This document shows positions 25,354-32,976 of a DNA stretch of 43,256 nt, one piece after another. A model generated the notes under the pieces. It was not told where the DNA came from. It saw nothing but the letters and a program-made list of their open reading frames with translations, and made no database searches. This DNA is from Pseudomonas nabeulensis (GTDB lineage: Bacteria; Pseudomonadota; Gammaproteobacteria; Pseudomonadales; Pseudomonadaceae), in assembly GCF_004682045.1 (NCBI RefSeq), contig NZ_QUZT01000060.1, positions 1 to 43,256 on the forward strand. The letters are read 5' to 3'. The stretch's first letter is position 1, and the number at the start of each line of letters is the position of its first letter. Position numbers and translations under genes: made by a program.

Positions 25354-25385
25354 GGCAAAGGGCCGATATAATGCGGCCCTTTGCC
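25354..25385 (+). promoter_or_regulatory. alaS promoter: -10 box inside a perfect inverted repeat
   Basis: GGCAAAGGGCC (25354-25364) and GGCCCTTTGCC (25375-25385) form a perfect 11-bp inverted repeat. The 10-base centre contains TATAAT (25367-25372). A poor -35 candidate, CTGTAC at 25344-25349, gives 17-base spacing. The predicted transcription start falls in the right arm. In E. coli, alanyl-tRNA synthetase represses its own gene by binding a palindrome at the start site, so an equivalent operator is plausible. Confidence 0.65.
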
Positions 25386-25446
25386 GTCGCTCCGTCTGAT
25401 GATGTTGCGCACTGGCCTTTGGCCGCAGCCTCCGTGGAAGAACCTA

Positions 25447-28065
25447 ATGAAAAGCGCAGAAATCCGTGAAGCCTTCCTTCGCTTCTTCGAAGAGCAAGGT
25501 CACACCCGTGTCGCCTCCAGCTCCTTGATCCCAGGCAATGACCCCACCCTGCTGTTCACTAACGCGGGGATGAACCAGTTCAAGGACTGCTTCCTGGGTC
25601 AGGAAAAACGTGCCTACACCCGAGCTACCAGCAGCCAGAAGTGCGTGCGGGCCGGCGGTAAGAACAGCGACCTGGAAAACGTCGGTTACACCGCCCGTCA
25701 CCACACCTTCTTTGAAATGCTGGGTAACTTCAGCTTTGGTGACTACTTCAAGAAAGACGCGATCACCTTCGCCTGGACCTTCCTGACTGGCGTGCTGAAG
25801 CTGCCGAAGGAAAAACTCTGGGTTACCGTCTACGCCACCGACGATGAAGCGTATGACATCTGGACCAAAGAAATCGGCGTGCCGCAAGAGCGCATGATCC
25901 GCATCGGCGACAACAAAGGCGCGCCGTACGCTTCCGACAACTTCTGGACCATGGGCGATACCGGCCCTTGCGGCCCGTGCACCGAGATCTTCTACGACCA
26001 CGGCGCCGACATCTGGGGCGGCCCGCCGGGCTCGCCGGAAGAAGACGGCGACCGCTACATCGAGATCTGGAACAACGTCTTCATGCAGTTCAACCGCACC
26101 GCCGACGGCGTGTTGCATCCATTGCCAGCGCCGTCGGTGGATACCGGCATGGGCCTGGAGCGGATCAGTGCGGTGATGCAGCACGTGCATTCCAACTACG
26201 AAATCGACCTGTTCACCAACCTGCTCAGCGCTTCGGCGGCGGCCATTGGTTGCGCCAATGAAAACCAGTCGTCGCTCAAGGTGGTATCGGACCACATTCG
26301 TTCCTGCGGCTTCCTGATTGCCGATGGCGTGCTGCCGTCGAACGAAGGCCGTGGTTATGTGCTGCGCCGTATCATCCGCCGCGCTTGCCGTCACGGTAAC
26401 AAGCTGGGTGCCACCGGCAGCTTCTTCTACAAGATCGTTGCCGCACTGGTTGCCGAGATGGGCGAAGCCTTCCCGGAACTCAAGCAGCAGCAAGCCAACA
26501 TCGAGCGCGTGCTCAAGGCCGAAGAAGAACAGTTCTCCAAGACTCTGGAGCACGGCCTGAAAATCCTCGAGCAGGATCTGGCTGAGCTGAAAGGCACTGT
26601 GGTACCGGGCGACGTGGTGTTCAAACTGTATGACACCTACGGTTTCCCGATGGACCTGACCGCCGACATCGCCCGTGAGCGCGAGCTGACCATCGACGAA
26701 GCCGGTTTTGAGCGTGAGATGGAAGCCCAGCGTGTGCGCGCTCGTTCCGCCAGTTCCTTTGGCCTGGACTACAACACCCTGGTCAAGGTTGACGTACCAA
26801 CCGAGTTCACCGGCTACAGCGCCACCGTGGGTTCGGCCAAGATCGTGGCCCTCTATAAAGATGGCAAATCGGTCGACGTCTTGAATGAAGGGGATGAAGC
26901 TGTTGTGGTCCTGGACCAGACGCCGTTCTACGCCGAATCCGGCGGTCAGGTCGGTGACTGTGGTTTCCTGAGCTCGACATCCGGTCGTTTTGAAGTGCGC
27001 GATACCACCAAGACCGGCGGCGCGTTCCTGCACCACGGCGTATTGGTGCTGGGCGCATTGACCGTTGGTGCGCCGGTGGATACCCAGGTCGATGCTGACG
27101 TACGCCACGCCACTGCGCTGAACCACTCGGCCACGCACTTGCTGCACGCTGCGCTGCGCCAGGTACTGGGCGAGCACGTACAGCAGAAGGGTTCGTTGGT
27201 CGACAGTCAGCGCCTGCGTTTTGACTTCAGTCACTTCGAAGCGATCAAGCCGGAGCAGATCAAGGCCCTGGAAGATATCGTCAACGCCGAGATCCGCAAG
27301 AACACCCCGGTGCAGACCGAAGAAACCGACATCGAGACCGCCAAGGCCAAGGGCGCCATGGCGCTGTTCGGCGAGAAGTACGGTGACAGCGTGCGCGTAC
27401 TGAGCATGGGTGGCGACTTCTCGGTGGAACTGTGTGGCGGTATCCACGCCAACCGCACCGGCGATATCGCCCTGCTGAAAATCATCAGCGAAGGCGGCGT
27501 CGCCTCCGGCGTGCGTCGTATCGAGGCGGTGACCGGCGCTGCGGCCCTGGCCTACCTGAATGCGGCAGAAGAACAACTCAAGGAAGCGGCGACCCTGGTC
27601 AAGGGCAGCCGTGACAACCTGATCGACAAGCTGTCCGCTGTGCTGGAGCGCAACCGTGCGCTGGAGAAACAGCTGGAGCAGTTGCAAGCCAAGGCAGCCA
27701 GCGCTGCGGGCGACGACCTGTCGGCCGCTGCGGTGAACGTCAAGGACGTGAAGGTCTTGGCCGCACGCCTGGACGGTCAGGACGGCAAGGCGCTGTTGGC
27801 GCTGGTCGATCAGTTGAAGAACAAGCTCGGCCGCGCAGTGATCCTGCTCGGCAGTGTCCATGAGGATAAGGTCGTTCTGGTTGCCGGTGTAACCAAAGAC
27901 CTGACTGGCCAACTCAAGGCCGGTGATTTGATGAAGCAAGCCGCTGCGGCAGTGGGCGGGAAGGGCGGTGGTCGTCCGGACATGGCGCAAGGCGGTGGTG
28001 TAGACGCCAATGCCCTGGACGCGGCCCTGGCCCTGACCGTGCCGTTTGTCGAGGCAGGTATTTAA
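25447..28065 (+). CDS. alaS: Alanyl-tRNA synthetase
   Basis: An 872-residue class II synthetase of standard length. It charges tRNA-Ala and edits misacylated Ser/Gly-tRNA. The N-terminal catalytic domain begins MKSAEIREAFLRFFEEQGH. The editing domain has the zinc-type motifs HSATH (His560, His564) and CGGIH (Cys663, His667). The C-terminal C-Ala region ends in GGKGGGRPDMAQGGG, a conserved tail. The start at 25447 follows GGAAG; the in-frame start at 25381 lies inside the promoter palindrome and is rejected. It is upstream of lysC and rsmA, an order conserved in many gammaproteobacteria. Confidence 0.97.
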   Translation: MKSAEIREAFLRFFEEQGHTRVASSSLIPGNDPTLLFTNAGMNQFKDCFLGQEKRAYTRATSSQKCVRAGGKNSDLENVGYTARHHTFFEMLGNFSFGDYFKKDAITFAWTFLTGVLKLPKEKLWVTVYATDDEAYDIWTKEIGVPQERMIRIGDNKGAPYASDNFWTMGDTGPCGPCTEIFYDHGADIWGGPPGSPEEDGDRYIEIWNNVFMQFNRTADGVLHPLPAPSVDTGMGLERISAVMQHVHSNYEIDLFTNLLSASAAAIGCANENQSSLKVVSDHIRSCGFLIADGVLPSNEGRGYVLRRIIRRACRHGNKLGATGSFFYKIVAALVAEMGEAFPELKQQQANIERVLKAEEEQFSKTLEHGLKILEQDLAELKGTVVPGDVVFKLYDTYGFPMDLTADIARERELTIDEAGFEREMEAQRVRARSASSFGLDYNTLVKVDVPTEFTGYSATVGSAKIVALYKDGKSVDVLNEGDEAVVVLDQTPFYAESGGQVGDCGFLSSTSGRFEVRDTTKTGGAFLHHGVLVLGALTVGAPVDTQVDADVRHATALNHSATHLLHAALRQVLGEHVQQKGSLVDSQRLRFDFSHFEAIKPEQIKALEDIVNAEIRKNTPVQTEETDIETAKAKGAMALFGEKYGDSVRVLSMGGDFSVELCGGIHANRTGDIALLKIISEGGVASGVRRIEAVTGAAALAYLNAAEEQLKEAATLVKGSRDNLIDKLSAVLERNRALEKQLEQLQAKAASAAGDDLSAAAVNVKDVKVLAARLDGQDGKALLALVDQLKNKLGRAVILLGSVHEDKVVLVAGVTKDLTGQLKAGDLMKQAAAAVGGKGGGRPDMAQGGGVDANALDAALALTVPFVEAGI

Positions 28066-28066
28066 G

Positions 28067-28111
28067 GCACTGTTAACCGGCCCGTGGTCTAGTCGCGGGC
28101 TTATGCAGTGC
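28067..28111 (+). other. Nested stem structure after alaS
   Basis: GCACTG (28067-28072) pairs with CAGTGC (28106-28111), enclosing GCCCG (28080-28084) paired with CGGGC (28096-28100). It starts one base after the alaS stop. There is no T-run; it may slow transcription or shape the lysC leader. Confidence 0.3.
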
Positions 28112-28160
28112 TGGTGGATTGGATATTAGGCGCCCCTTTACGGGCTGAGGCGGCTTAGAA

Positions 28161-29402
28161 ATGGCTTTGATCGTACAAAAATTTGGAGGCACCTCGGTCG
28201 GCTCTGTCGAAAGAATCGAGCAGGTGGCCGACAAGGTTAAGAAATTCCGCGATGCCGGCGACGACCTGGTGGTGGTGCTGTCGGCCATGAGCGGCGAGAC
28301 CAATCGCCTGATCGACCTGGCCAAGGCCATCAGCGGTGATCAAGCGCCGCTGCCGCGTGAGCTGGATGTGATTGTTTCCACCGGTGAGCAGGTGACGATC
28401 GCCTTGCTGGCCATGGCGCTGAACAAGCGGGGTGTGCCGGCGGTGTCCTACACTGGCAGCCAGGTGCGCATCCTCACCGACAGCGCGCATACCAAGGCGC
28501 GCATCCTGCAGATTGACGATCAGAAAATTCGTACTGATCTGAAAGCCGGGCGCGTGGTAGTTGTAGCAGGCTTCCAGGGTGTGGACGAACACGGCAACAT
28601 CACCACCTTGGGGCGTGGCGGTTCGGACACCACCGGCGTGGCGCTGGCAGCGGCCCTCAAGGCCGATGAATGCCAGATCTACACCGATGTGGACGGTGTC
28701 TACACCACCGACCCACGTGTGGTGTCCGTGGCCCAGCGCCTAGACAAGATCACCTTCGAAGAGATGCTGGAAATGGCCAGCCTCGGTTCCAAGGTGTTGC
28801 AGATCCGTGCGGTGGAATTCGCCGGCAAGTACAACGTTCCGCTGCGCGTATTGCACAGCTTCAAAGAGGGTCCGGGCACCCTCATTACTATTGATGAAGA
28901 GGAATCCATGGAACAGCCGATCATTTCCGGTATCGCTTTCAACCGTGATGAAGCCAAGCTGACCATCCGTGGCGTGCCAGACACCCCGGGCGTGGCCTTC
29001 AAGATCCTGGGCCCTATCAGCGGCGCGAACATCGAAGTCGACATGATCGTGCAGAACGTTTCGCACGATAACACCACCGATTTCACCTTCACCGTGCACC
29101 GCAACGAGTACGATGCGGCGCTGAAGATCCTGGAGAACACCGCGCGCGAGATCTCTGCTCGTGAAGTGGTTGGCGATACCAAGATCGCCAAGGTGTCGAT
29201 CGTAGGCGTGGGCATGCGTTCCCACGCTGGTGTTGCCAGCCGTATGTTCGAGGCCCTGGCCAAGGAAAGCATCAACATCCAGATGATCTCCACGTCGGAA
29301 ATCAAAGTCTCGGTGGTGATCGAAGAGAAGTACCTGGAATTGGCTGTACGCGCGCTGCATACCGCGTTCGAGCTGGACGCTCCGGCCCGACAGGGCGAGT
29401 GA
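28161..29402 (+). CDS. lysC: Aspartate kinase
   Basis: A 413-residue aspartokinase that phosphorylates aspartate at the head of the Lys/Thr/Met/diaminopimelate pathway. The catalytic domain starts ALIVQKFGGTSVG and contains GRGGSDTTGVALAAAL. Two C-terminal ACT domains (from about residue 260) bind feedback inhibitors; SHAGVASRMFEAL lies in the second. Length fits the monofunctional alpha-type enzyme. The leader has only a weak ribosome-binding site. A strong internal start at codon 250 would give a separate regulatory beta chain. It is followed by its own terminator. Confidence 0.95.
   Translation: MALIVQKFGGTSVGSVERIEQVADKVKKFRDAGDDLVVVLSAMSGETNRLIDLAKAISGDQAPLPRELDVIVSTGEQVTIALLAMALNKRGVPAVSYTGSQVRILTDSAHTKARILQIDDQKIRTDLKAGRVVVVAGFQGVDEHGNITTLGRGGSDTTGVALAAALKADECQIYTDVDGVYTTDPRVVSVAQRLDKITFEEMLEMASLGSKVLQIRAVEFAGKYNVPLRVLHSFKEGPGTLITIDEEESMEQPIISGIAFNRDEAKLTIRGVPDTPGVAFKILGPISGANIEVDMIVQNVSHDNTTDFTFTVHRNEYDAALKILENTAREISAREVVGDTKIAKVSIVGVGMRSHAGVASRMFEALAKESINIQMISTSEIKVSVVIEEKYLELAVRALHTAFELDAPARQGE
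28908..29402 (+). CDS. Possible internal translation product: aspartokinase beta subunit
   Basis: An in-frame ATG inside lysC is preceded by AAGAGG at 28897-28902 with five bases of spacing, a better ribosome-binding site than that of lysC itself. The product would be 164 residues beginning MEQPIISGIAF and containing just the two ACT domains. Alpha2beta2 aspartokinases made this way are known in Bacillus and Corynebacterium. Whether it is translated here is inference. Confidence 0.5.
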   Translation: MEQPIISGIAFNRDEAKLTIRGVPDTPGVAFKILGPISGANIEVDMIVQNVSHDNTTDFTFTVHRNEYDAALKILENTAREISAREVVGDTKIAKVSIVGVGMRSHAGVASRMFEALAKESINIQMISTSEIKVSVVIEEKYLELAVRALHTAFELDAPARQGE

Positions 29403-29415
29403 TCAAGTAGTGCCA

Positions 29416-29449
29416 GGAAGGCGCGGTTTACCGCGCCTTTCCTTTTTTT
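29416..29449 (+). terminator. Terminator of lysC
   Basis: GGAAGGCGCGG pairs with CCGCGCCTTTCC (one bulged T) over a TTTA loop, followed by seven T. It is 14 bases after the lysC stop. Confidence 0.92.
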
Positions 29450-29504
29450 GTAGGGCGCATGTTCTTTTGCGTGGGCTCGACAATACTTAGGCGGGTAGGG
29501 CTAC

Positions 29505-29538
29505 GGCCTTTGGGTTGTAGGTCGAAGGCCTTTTTTTT
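29505..29538 (+). terminator. Terminator-like hairpin in the rsmA leader
   Basis: GGCCTT (29505-29510) pairs with AAGGCC (29525-29530), followed by eight T (29531-29538). It lies 42 bases upstream of the rsmA start codon and downstream of the lysC terminator. Either it back-stops read-through from lysC, or it is a premature-termination structure in the rsmA leader. Confidence 0.6.
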
Positions 29539-29580
29539 GCAGACTGTTGTTCCTGAAATGAAATGCGTGAGGAGAAAGGT

Positions 29581-29769
29581 ATGCTGATTCTGACTCGTCG
29601 TTGCGCAGAAAGCCTGATTATCGGTGATGGCGAAATCACCGTGACCGTGCTCGGCGTCAAAGGCAATCAAGTGCGTATCGGGGTTAACGCTCCGAAAGAG
29701 GTAGCGGTCCACCGCGAGGAAATCTACCTGCGGATCAAGAAAGAGAAGGACGAAGAACCAAGCCTTTAA
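29581..29769 (+). CDS. rsmA: Carbon storage regulator, RsmA
   Basis: A 62-residue CsrA/RsmA RNA-binding protein. It forms a swapped dimer that binds GGA motifs in mRNA leaders and is titrated by Rsm small RNAs under GacS/GacA. It controls secondary metabolism, motility and biofilm. The family's RNA-contact arginine is in VAVHREEIY (Arg45 here). The N-terminus MLILTRRCAES and the tail KEKDEEPSL match the RsmA rather than the RsmE branch. The ATG at 29581 follows AGGAG with good spacing. Its place between lysC and tRNA-Ser is the conserved one. Confidence 0.95.
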   Translation: MLILTRRCAESLIIGDGEITVTVLGVKGNQVRIGVNAPKEVAVHREEIYLRIKKEKDEEPSL

Positions 29770-29788
29770 TTTTTATCGTTTTTTATGT

Positions 29789-29817
29789 TTGCAAACGGGG
29801 ATGAACGTGGTTAATAT
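29789..29817 (+). promoter_or_regulatory. Probable promoter of tRNA-Ser
   Basis: TTGCAA (29789-29794) and TAATAT (29812-29817) are spaced by 17 bases, and the tRNA begins 15 bases after the -10 box. The matches are moderate, but the position is right for a tRNA gene. Confidence 0.5.
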
Positions 29818-29831
29818 ACGCCCCGTGTTGC

Positions 29832-29922
29832 GGAGAGCTGGCCGAGTGGCCGAAGGCGCTCCCCTGCTAAGGGAGTACACCTCAAAAGGGTGTCGGGGGT
29901 TCGAATCCCCCGTTCTCCGCCA
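29832..29922 (+). tRNA. tRNA-Ser(GCU)
   Basis: A 91-base class II tRNA with a long variable arm. The acceptor GGAGAGC pairs with GTTCTCC, the discriminator is G, and CCA is encoded. The anticodon loop CTGCTAA gives GCU, reading AGC/AGU serine codons. TTCGAAT is in the T loop. Confidence 0.97.
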
Positions 29923-29988
29923 TTATTTGCTTAGTACGTTGCAATCTGGTTTTTTTCGTAAGTTGTTGAAATTAAACGAAAAAAACGC

Positions 29989-30016
29989 TTTACATAGAGA
30001 TTTAACGGCCTATAAT
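29989..30016 (+). promoter_or_regulatory. Sigma-70 promoter of the tRNA-Arg pair
   Basis: TTTACA (29989-29994), 16 bases, then a consensus TATAAT (30011-30016). The first tRNA-Arg begins 15 bases later. Confidence 0.85.
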
Positions 30017-30030
30017 GCGCGGCAACAAAT

Positions 30031-30107
30031 GCACTCGTAGCTCAGCTGGATAGAGTACTCGGCTACGAACCGAGCGGTCACAGGTTCGAATCCTGTCGAG
30101 TGCACCA
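30031..30107 (+). tRNA. tRNA-Arg(ACG), copy 1
   Basis: A 77-base tRNA. The acceptor GCACTCG pairs with CGAGTGC, discriminator A, CCA encoded. The anticodon loop CTACGAA gives ACG (read as ICG), decoding CGU/CGC/CGA. Confidence 0.97.
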
Positions 30108-30179
30108 TTTAAGAGTCAGTTGCAGCAATGCAGGTGACTTGGCTTCAACCAGTTGTGATCTGGTCTAAAAACACAATCT

Positions 30180-30256
30180 GCACTCGTAGCTCAGCTGGAT
30201 AGAGTACTCGGCTACGAACCGAGCGGTCACAGGTTCGAATCCTGTCGAGTGCACCA
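30180..30256 (+). tRNA. tRNA-Arg(ACG), copy 2
   Basis: All 77 bases are identical to the copy at 30031-30107, 72 bases downstream and without its own promoter; it is co-transcribed and then terminated. Confidence 0.97.
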
Positions 30257-30263
30257 TACAAAC

Positions 30264-30290
30264 AAAAAGCCCGCCTAGTGCGGGCTTTTT
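30264..30290 (+). terminator. Terminator of the tRNA-Arg operon
   Basis: AAAAAGCCCG pairs with CGGGCTTTTT over a CCTAGTG loop, seven bases after the second tRNA. Confidence 0.93.
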
Positions 30291-30584
30291 GCCGTCTGGG
30301 GTTTGGTCTTTTCATCTCGTGTCATGTGTTTTCCTTTCGGGCTGCGTCGTCGCAGTTCATAGATGCGGCCTAAGCTCAGCTTTGTGTCGCAAGCGCTTGT
30401 TCTTTCCAGTTTTTTGACGTTTAAAGTCGGCGCAGCGTGTATCATTGCGCCCGTCAGCCCCGCCGGGGCTTGTGGAATACCTCCATGGACTTACCCAGTA
30501 GTTGCTCAGTACCCCGCTTTACCAATCATGAATTGACTGATTGATCCTTCCGGCGTGCCCCGCTGCTGGGAGTGGAGTTCGCCT
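30291..30584 (+). promoter_or_regulatory. Leader region of mgtE
   Basis: About 290 bases without a recognised gene. A hairpin AGCCCC-GCC-GGGGCT is visible around 30455-30470. It is followed by a short open frame (30485-30544) preceded by GGAATACC, then the mgtE ribosome-binding site. No known Mg2+ riboswitch consensus was recognised. Confidence 0.4.
30485..30544 (+). CDS. Possible 19-residue leader peptide before mgtE
   Basis: ATG to TGA encodes MDLPSSCSVPRFTNHELTD. It ends 40 bases before mgtE and has only a weak GGA ribosome-binding site. It contains two prolines. Proline-containing leader peptides sense Mg2+ for mgtA-type genes in enterobacteria; here this is only an analogy. Confidence 0.25.
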   Translation: MDLPSSCSVPRFTNHELTD

Positions 30585-32027
30585 ATGACCGAAGTAGAAG
30601 TAAAGAAAACACAAGAAAGCCTGCAGGATCGCCTGGCTCAAGTCATCGAGCTGCTGCAGCGCCAGCGCGTGGTCGAAGACCTCACGCACCGCCAGGATGG
30701 CCCGAATAACAACCTGGTCGAAAACCTGGTTCACCGGCAAAACCTCGTCGAGTTGCAACGCAAGCTCGATGACCTGCACTCCGCCGACGTTGCCTACATC
30801 CTTGAAGCCCTGCCGCTGGATGACCGTCTGACCCTCTGGCAGTTGGTCAAGGCGGATCGCGACGGCGACATCCTCCTCGAAGTATCCGACTCGGTTCGTG
30901 AAACCCTGATCGCCGACATGGACGATCACGAGCTCCTGGCCGCAGCCAAGGAGATGGATGCCGACGAACTCGCTGACCTGGCCCCTGAGCTGCCGCGAGA
31001 CGTCGTGCATGAGCTGATGGAGGCTCTGGACGGCCAGCAGCGTGAGCGCGTGCGCTCGGCGCTGTCCTACGACGAGGATCAGGTCGGCGCCCTGATGGAC
31101 TTCGAGATGGTCACCATCCGCGAAGACGTCAGCCTGGAAGTGGTGCTGCGTTACCTGCGCCGTCTCAAAGAATTGCCAGGCCATACCGACAAACTGTTTG
31201 TGGTCGACTACGAAGGCATCCTCAAGGGCGTACTGCCGATCAAGCGTTTGTTGGTCAACGATCCGGAGAAGAAAGTCGCCGAGGTAATGGCCAGTGACCC
31301 GGTGAGTTTTCATCCGGACGAAGACGCTTACGAGGCCGCCCAGGCGTTTGAGCGTTATGACTTGATCTCGGCCCCGGTGGTCGACAAGAACGGCAAGCTG
31401 ATCGGCCGTCTGACCATCGATGAAATGGTCGACCTGATTCGTGAAGAGAGCGAAACCGAAGTCCTCAACATGGCGGGTTTGCGTGAAGAGGAAGATATTT
31501 TTGCCTCGGTCTGGCGTTCGCTGCATAACCGCTGGGCCTGGCTGGCCATCAACCTGATCACGGCCTTTATCGCTTCGCGAGTGATTGGGCTGTTTGAAGG
31601 CTCTATCGAGAAGCTGGTGGCTCTTGCGGCGTTGATGCCGATTGTGGCCGGGATCGGCGGCAACTCGGGTAACCAAACGATCACCATGATCGTGCGCGCC
31701 ATGGCGCTGGACCAAGTGAGTACCGCCAATTCATCGCGTTTGCTGCGCAAGGAACTGGCGGTAGGCTTGATCAATGGCCTCGTATGGGGCGGGGTAATTG
31801 GTGTAGTGGCCTACTTCCTGTATGGCAGTTGGTCCCTGGGTGTCGTGATGACGGCCGCCATGACCCTGAACTTGCTGCTGGCTGCGCTGATGGGGGTATT
31901 GATCCCCATGACCCTGGCACGCCTGGGACGCGACCCGGCAATGGGTGCCAGCGTGATGATCACTGCCATGACTGATAGTGGTGGCTTCTTTATCTTCCTG
32001 GGATTGGCAACCATCTTCCTGCTCTGA
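30585..32027 (+). CDS. mgtE: Magnesium transporter MgtE
   Basis: A 480-residue MgtE-type Mg2+ channel. The N-terminal helical MgtE_N domain (about residues 35-135) has HSADVAYILEALPLDDR. A CBS-domain pair follows (about residues 140-265) with VVDYEGILKGVLPIKRLL and APVVDKNGKLIGRLTIDEM. About five membrane segments run from residue ~290 to the end, including the pore-lining GIGGNSGNQTITMIVRA. The cytosolic domains close the pore at high Mg2+. The start MTEVEVKK follows GGAG. A possible leader peptide lies upstream and a group II REPIN downstream. Confidence 0.93.
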   Translation: MTEVEVKKTQESLQDRLAQVIELLQRQRVVEDLTHRQDGPNNNLVENLVHRQNLVELQRKLDDLHSADVAYILEALPLDDRLTLWQLVKADRDGDILLEVSDSVRETLIADMDDHELLAAAKEMDADELADLAPELPRDVVHELMEALDGQQRERVRSALSYDEDQVGALMDFEMVTIREDVSLEVVLRYLRRLKELPGHTDKLFVVDYEGILKGVLPIKRLLVNDPEKKVAEVMASDPVSFHPDEDAYEAAQAFERYDLISAPVVDKNGKLIGRLTIDEMVDLIREESETEVLNMAGLREEEDIFASVWRSLHNRWAWLAINLITAFIASRVIGLFEGSIEKLVALAALMPIVAGIGGNSGNQTITMIVRAMALDQVSTANSSRLLRKELAVGLINGLVWGGVIGVVAYFLYGSWSLGVVMTAAMTLNLLLAALMGVLIPMTLARLGRDPAMGASVMITAMTDSGGFFIFLGLATIFLL

Positions 32028-32047
32028 CCCCCTAGATACACTGCTTC

Positions 32048-32182
32048 TGTAGTGAGCGGGCTTGCCCCGCGCTGGGTGGCGAAGCCGCCCCAAATCCATC
32101 CACCTCGGTCTTCCTGAAATGCCGCGGTGCCTGGGTTTAGGGTGGCTTCGCCACCCAGCGCGGGGCAAGCCCGCTCACTACA
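32048..32182. repeat. REPIN of the group II type (long arms)
   Basis: TGTAGTGAGCGGGCTTGCCCC and its reverse complement bound a 135-base element, with an extended inner pair (GCGCTGGGTGGCGAAGCC and its complement). The core GTGAGCGGGCTTGCCC is the second REP class described in SBW25. It lies between mgtE and amrZ, which are convergent. Confidence 0.93.
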
Positions 32183-32222
32183 AAGGTCCTAGCTTTGGGG
32201 GGGCAGTCCTCAAATTCCACGC

Positions 32223-32248
32223 AAAAAAAAGCCAGCACATGGCTGGCT
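32223..32248 (-). terminator. Terminator of amrZ
   Basis: On the minus strand AGCCAGC pairs with GCTGGCT over a five-base loop, followed by seven to eight T. It is 18 bases past the amrZ stop. Confidence 0.92.
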
Positions 32249-32266
32249 TCGGCTTTCAGTTGCAGA

Positions 32267-32593
32267 TTAATTGGCTTCTGCGGCCGCCTCAACGTCGTGC
32301 GCGATAAGCGAGACGAGAGCATTTTGCTGGCGGTGGGAGAGCTGACGAAAACGCTGCAGCAGTTCGCGTTCGTGCAGTGACAGCTCAGGGCTGTCCAGGC
32401 GCATGCTCAACTCGTCACCCAGCGCACCTTCCTGAATAAGGCTCTGTTCCAGGCGCGCGATGATTTCGGAGTTCATGCTGCGGTGATGATTGCGAGCCAC
32501 CTCGGCAATGCGTTCCCGCATTCCGTCTGGCAGACGTACGACGAACTTGTCAGCCGTACGGCTGGAATAAATTGCCTGTTTCAATGGGCGCAT
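32267..32593 (-). CDS. amrZ: Ribbon-helix-helix transcription factor AmrZ
   Basis: A 108-residue Arc-family regulator. It is known in pseudomonads to control alginate, motility (including fleQ in P. fluorescens), c-di-GMP and iron genes. The N-terminus MRPLKQA and the DNA-binding strand and helices in SSRTADKFVVRLPDGMRERI and HHRSMNSEIIARLEQSL match AmrZ. The C-terminal region SLHERELLQRFRQLSHRQQNAL mediates tetramer formation. No normal ribosome-binding site precedes the ATG; instead a TAACCGGTTA palindrome sits five bases upstream. It ends in a strong terminator. Confidence 0.93.
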   Translation of the reverse strand: MRPLKQAIYSSRTADKFVVRLPDGMRERIAEVARNHHRSMNSEIIARLEQSLIQEGALGDELSMRLDSPELSLHERELLQRFRQLSHRQQNALVSLIAHDVEAAAEAN

Positions 32594-32976
32594 ATATTTA
32601 ACCGGTTAGTTCAGGGGAGCGGTTTTTGGAATTGGCCGCAAGATGTGTGTTAGGACAAGGCTCGCGGCCAAATGTTCAACCTGAATTGCAAAGAGGCCGC
32701 ATCATGCCTCAGATTTGACATTTCCTTGGCGTCAATTCTGTGACAAATATTGAACTGCCTAAAGGCTTTATGCCAGCACTCATTTACATTTTTGCGGACT
32801 GGTTGGAAATCTTTTCAACGAGTCACTCCGCAAGGGAACTTCCCGTAACTACAGGCCGCAACAGGGTTTTAGGCCGCACATCCTATAGCAAAGTGGCCAT
32901 TTGCCCCTAGGTTTAAGACTAGTGGCATTTTGCCGATTTGCGAGTGCGAGGCGACATAAGGTCGGGGAGGGGGGGG
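32594..32976. promoter_or_regulatory. Long upstream region of amrZ
   Basis: About 380 bases without a gene. Next to the amrZ start is the palindrome TAACCGGTTA (32599-32608). AmrZ is known to bind its own promoter in P. aeruginosa, so an autoregulatory site is expected in this gap. I looked for the AlgU-type GAACTT...TCTGA pair in the amrZ direction and found no good match. Confidence 0.45.

Noticed and set aside
25444..27990. 848-codon frame antisense to alaS
   Set aside because: Same shadow effect; AlaRS on the other strand is unmistakable and the antisense product has the composition of a reversed gene.
28066..28160. Lysine riboswitch before lysC
   Set aside because: The 95-base leader is too short and lacks the conserved lysine-riboswitch blocks; only a simple nested stem is seen.
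30413..30440. TTGACG/TATCAT pair before mgtE as a promoter
   Set aside because: Spacing of about 20 bases is outside the usual 16-18 range, so I did not list it.
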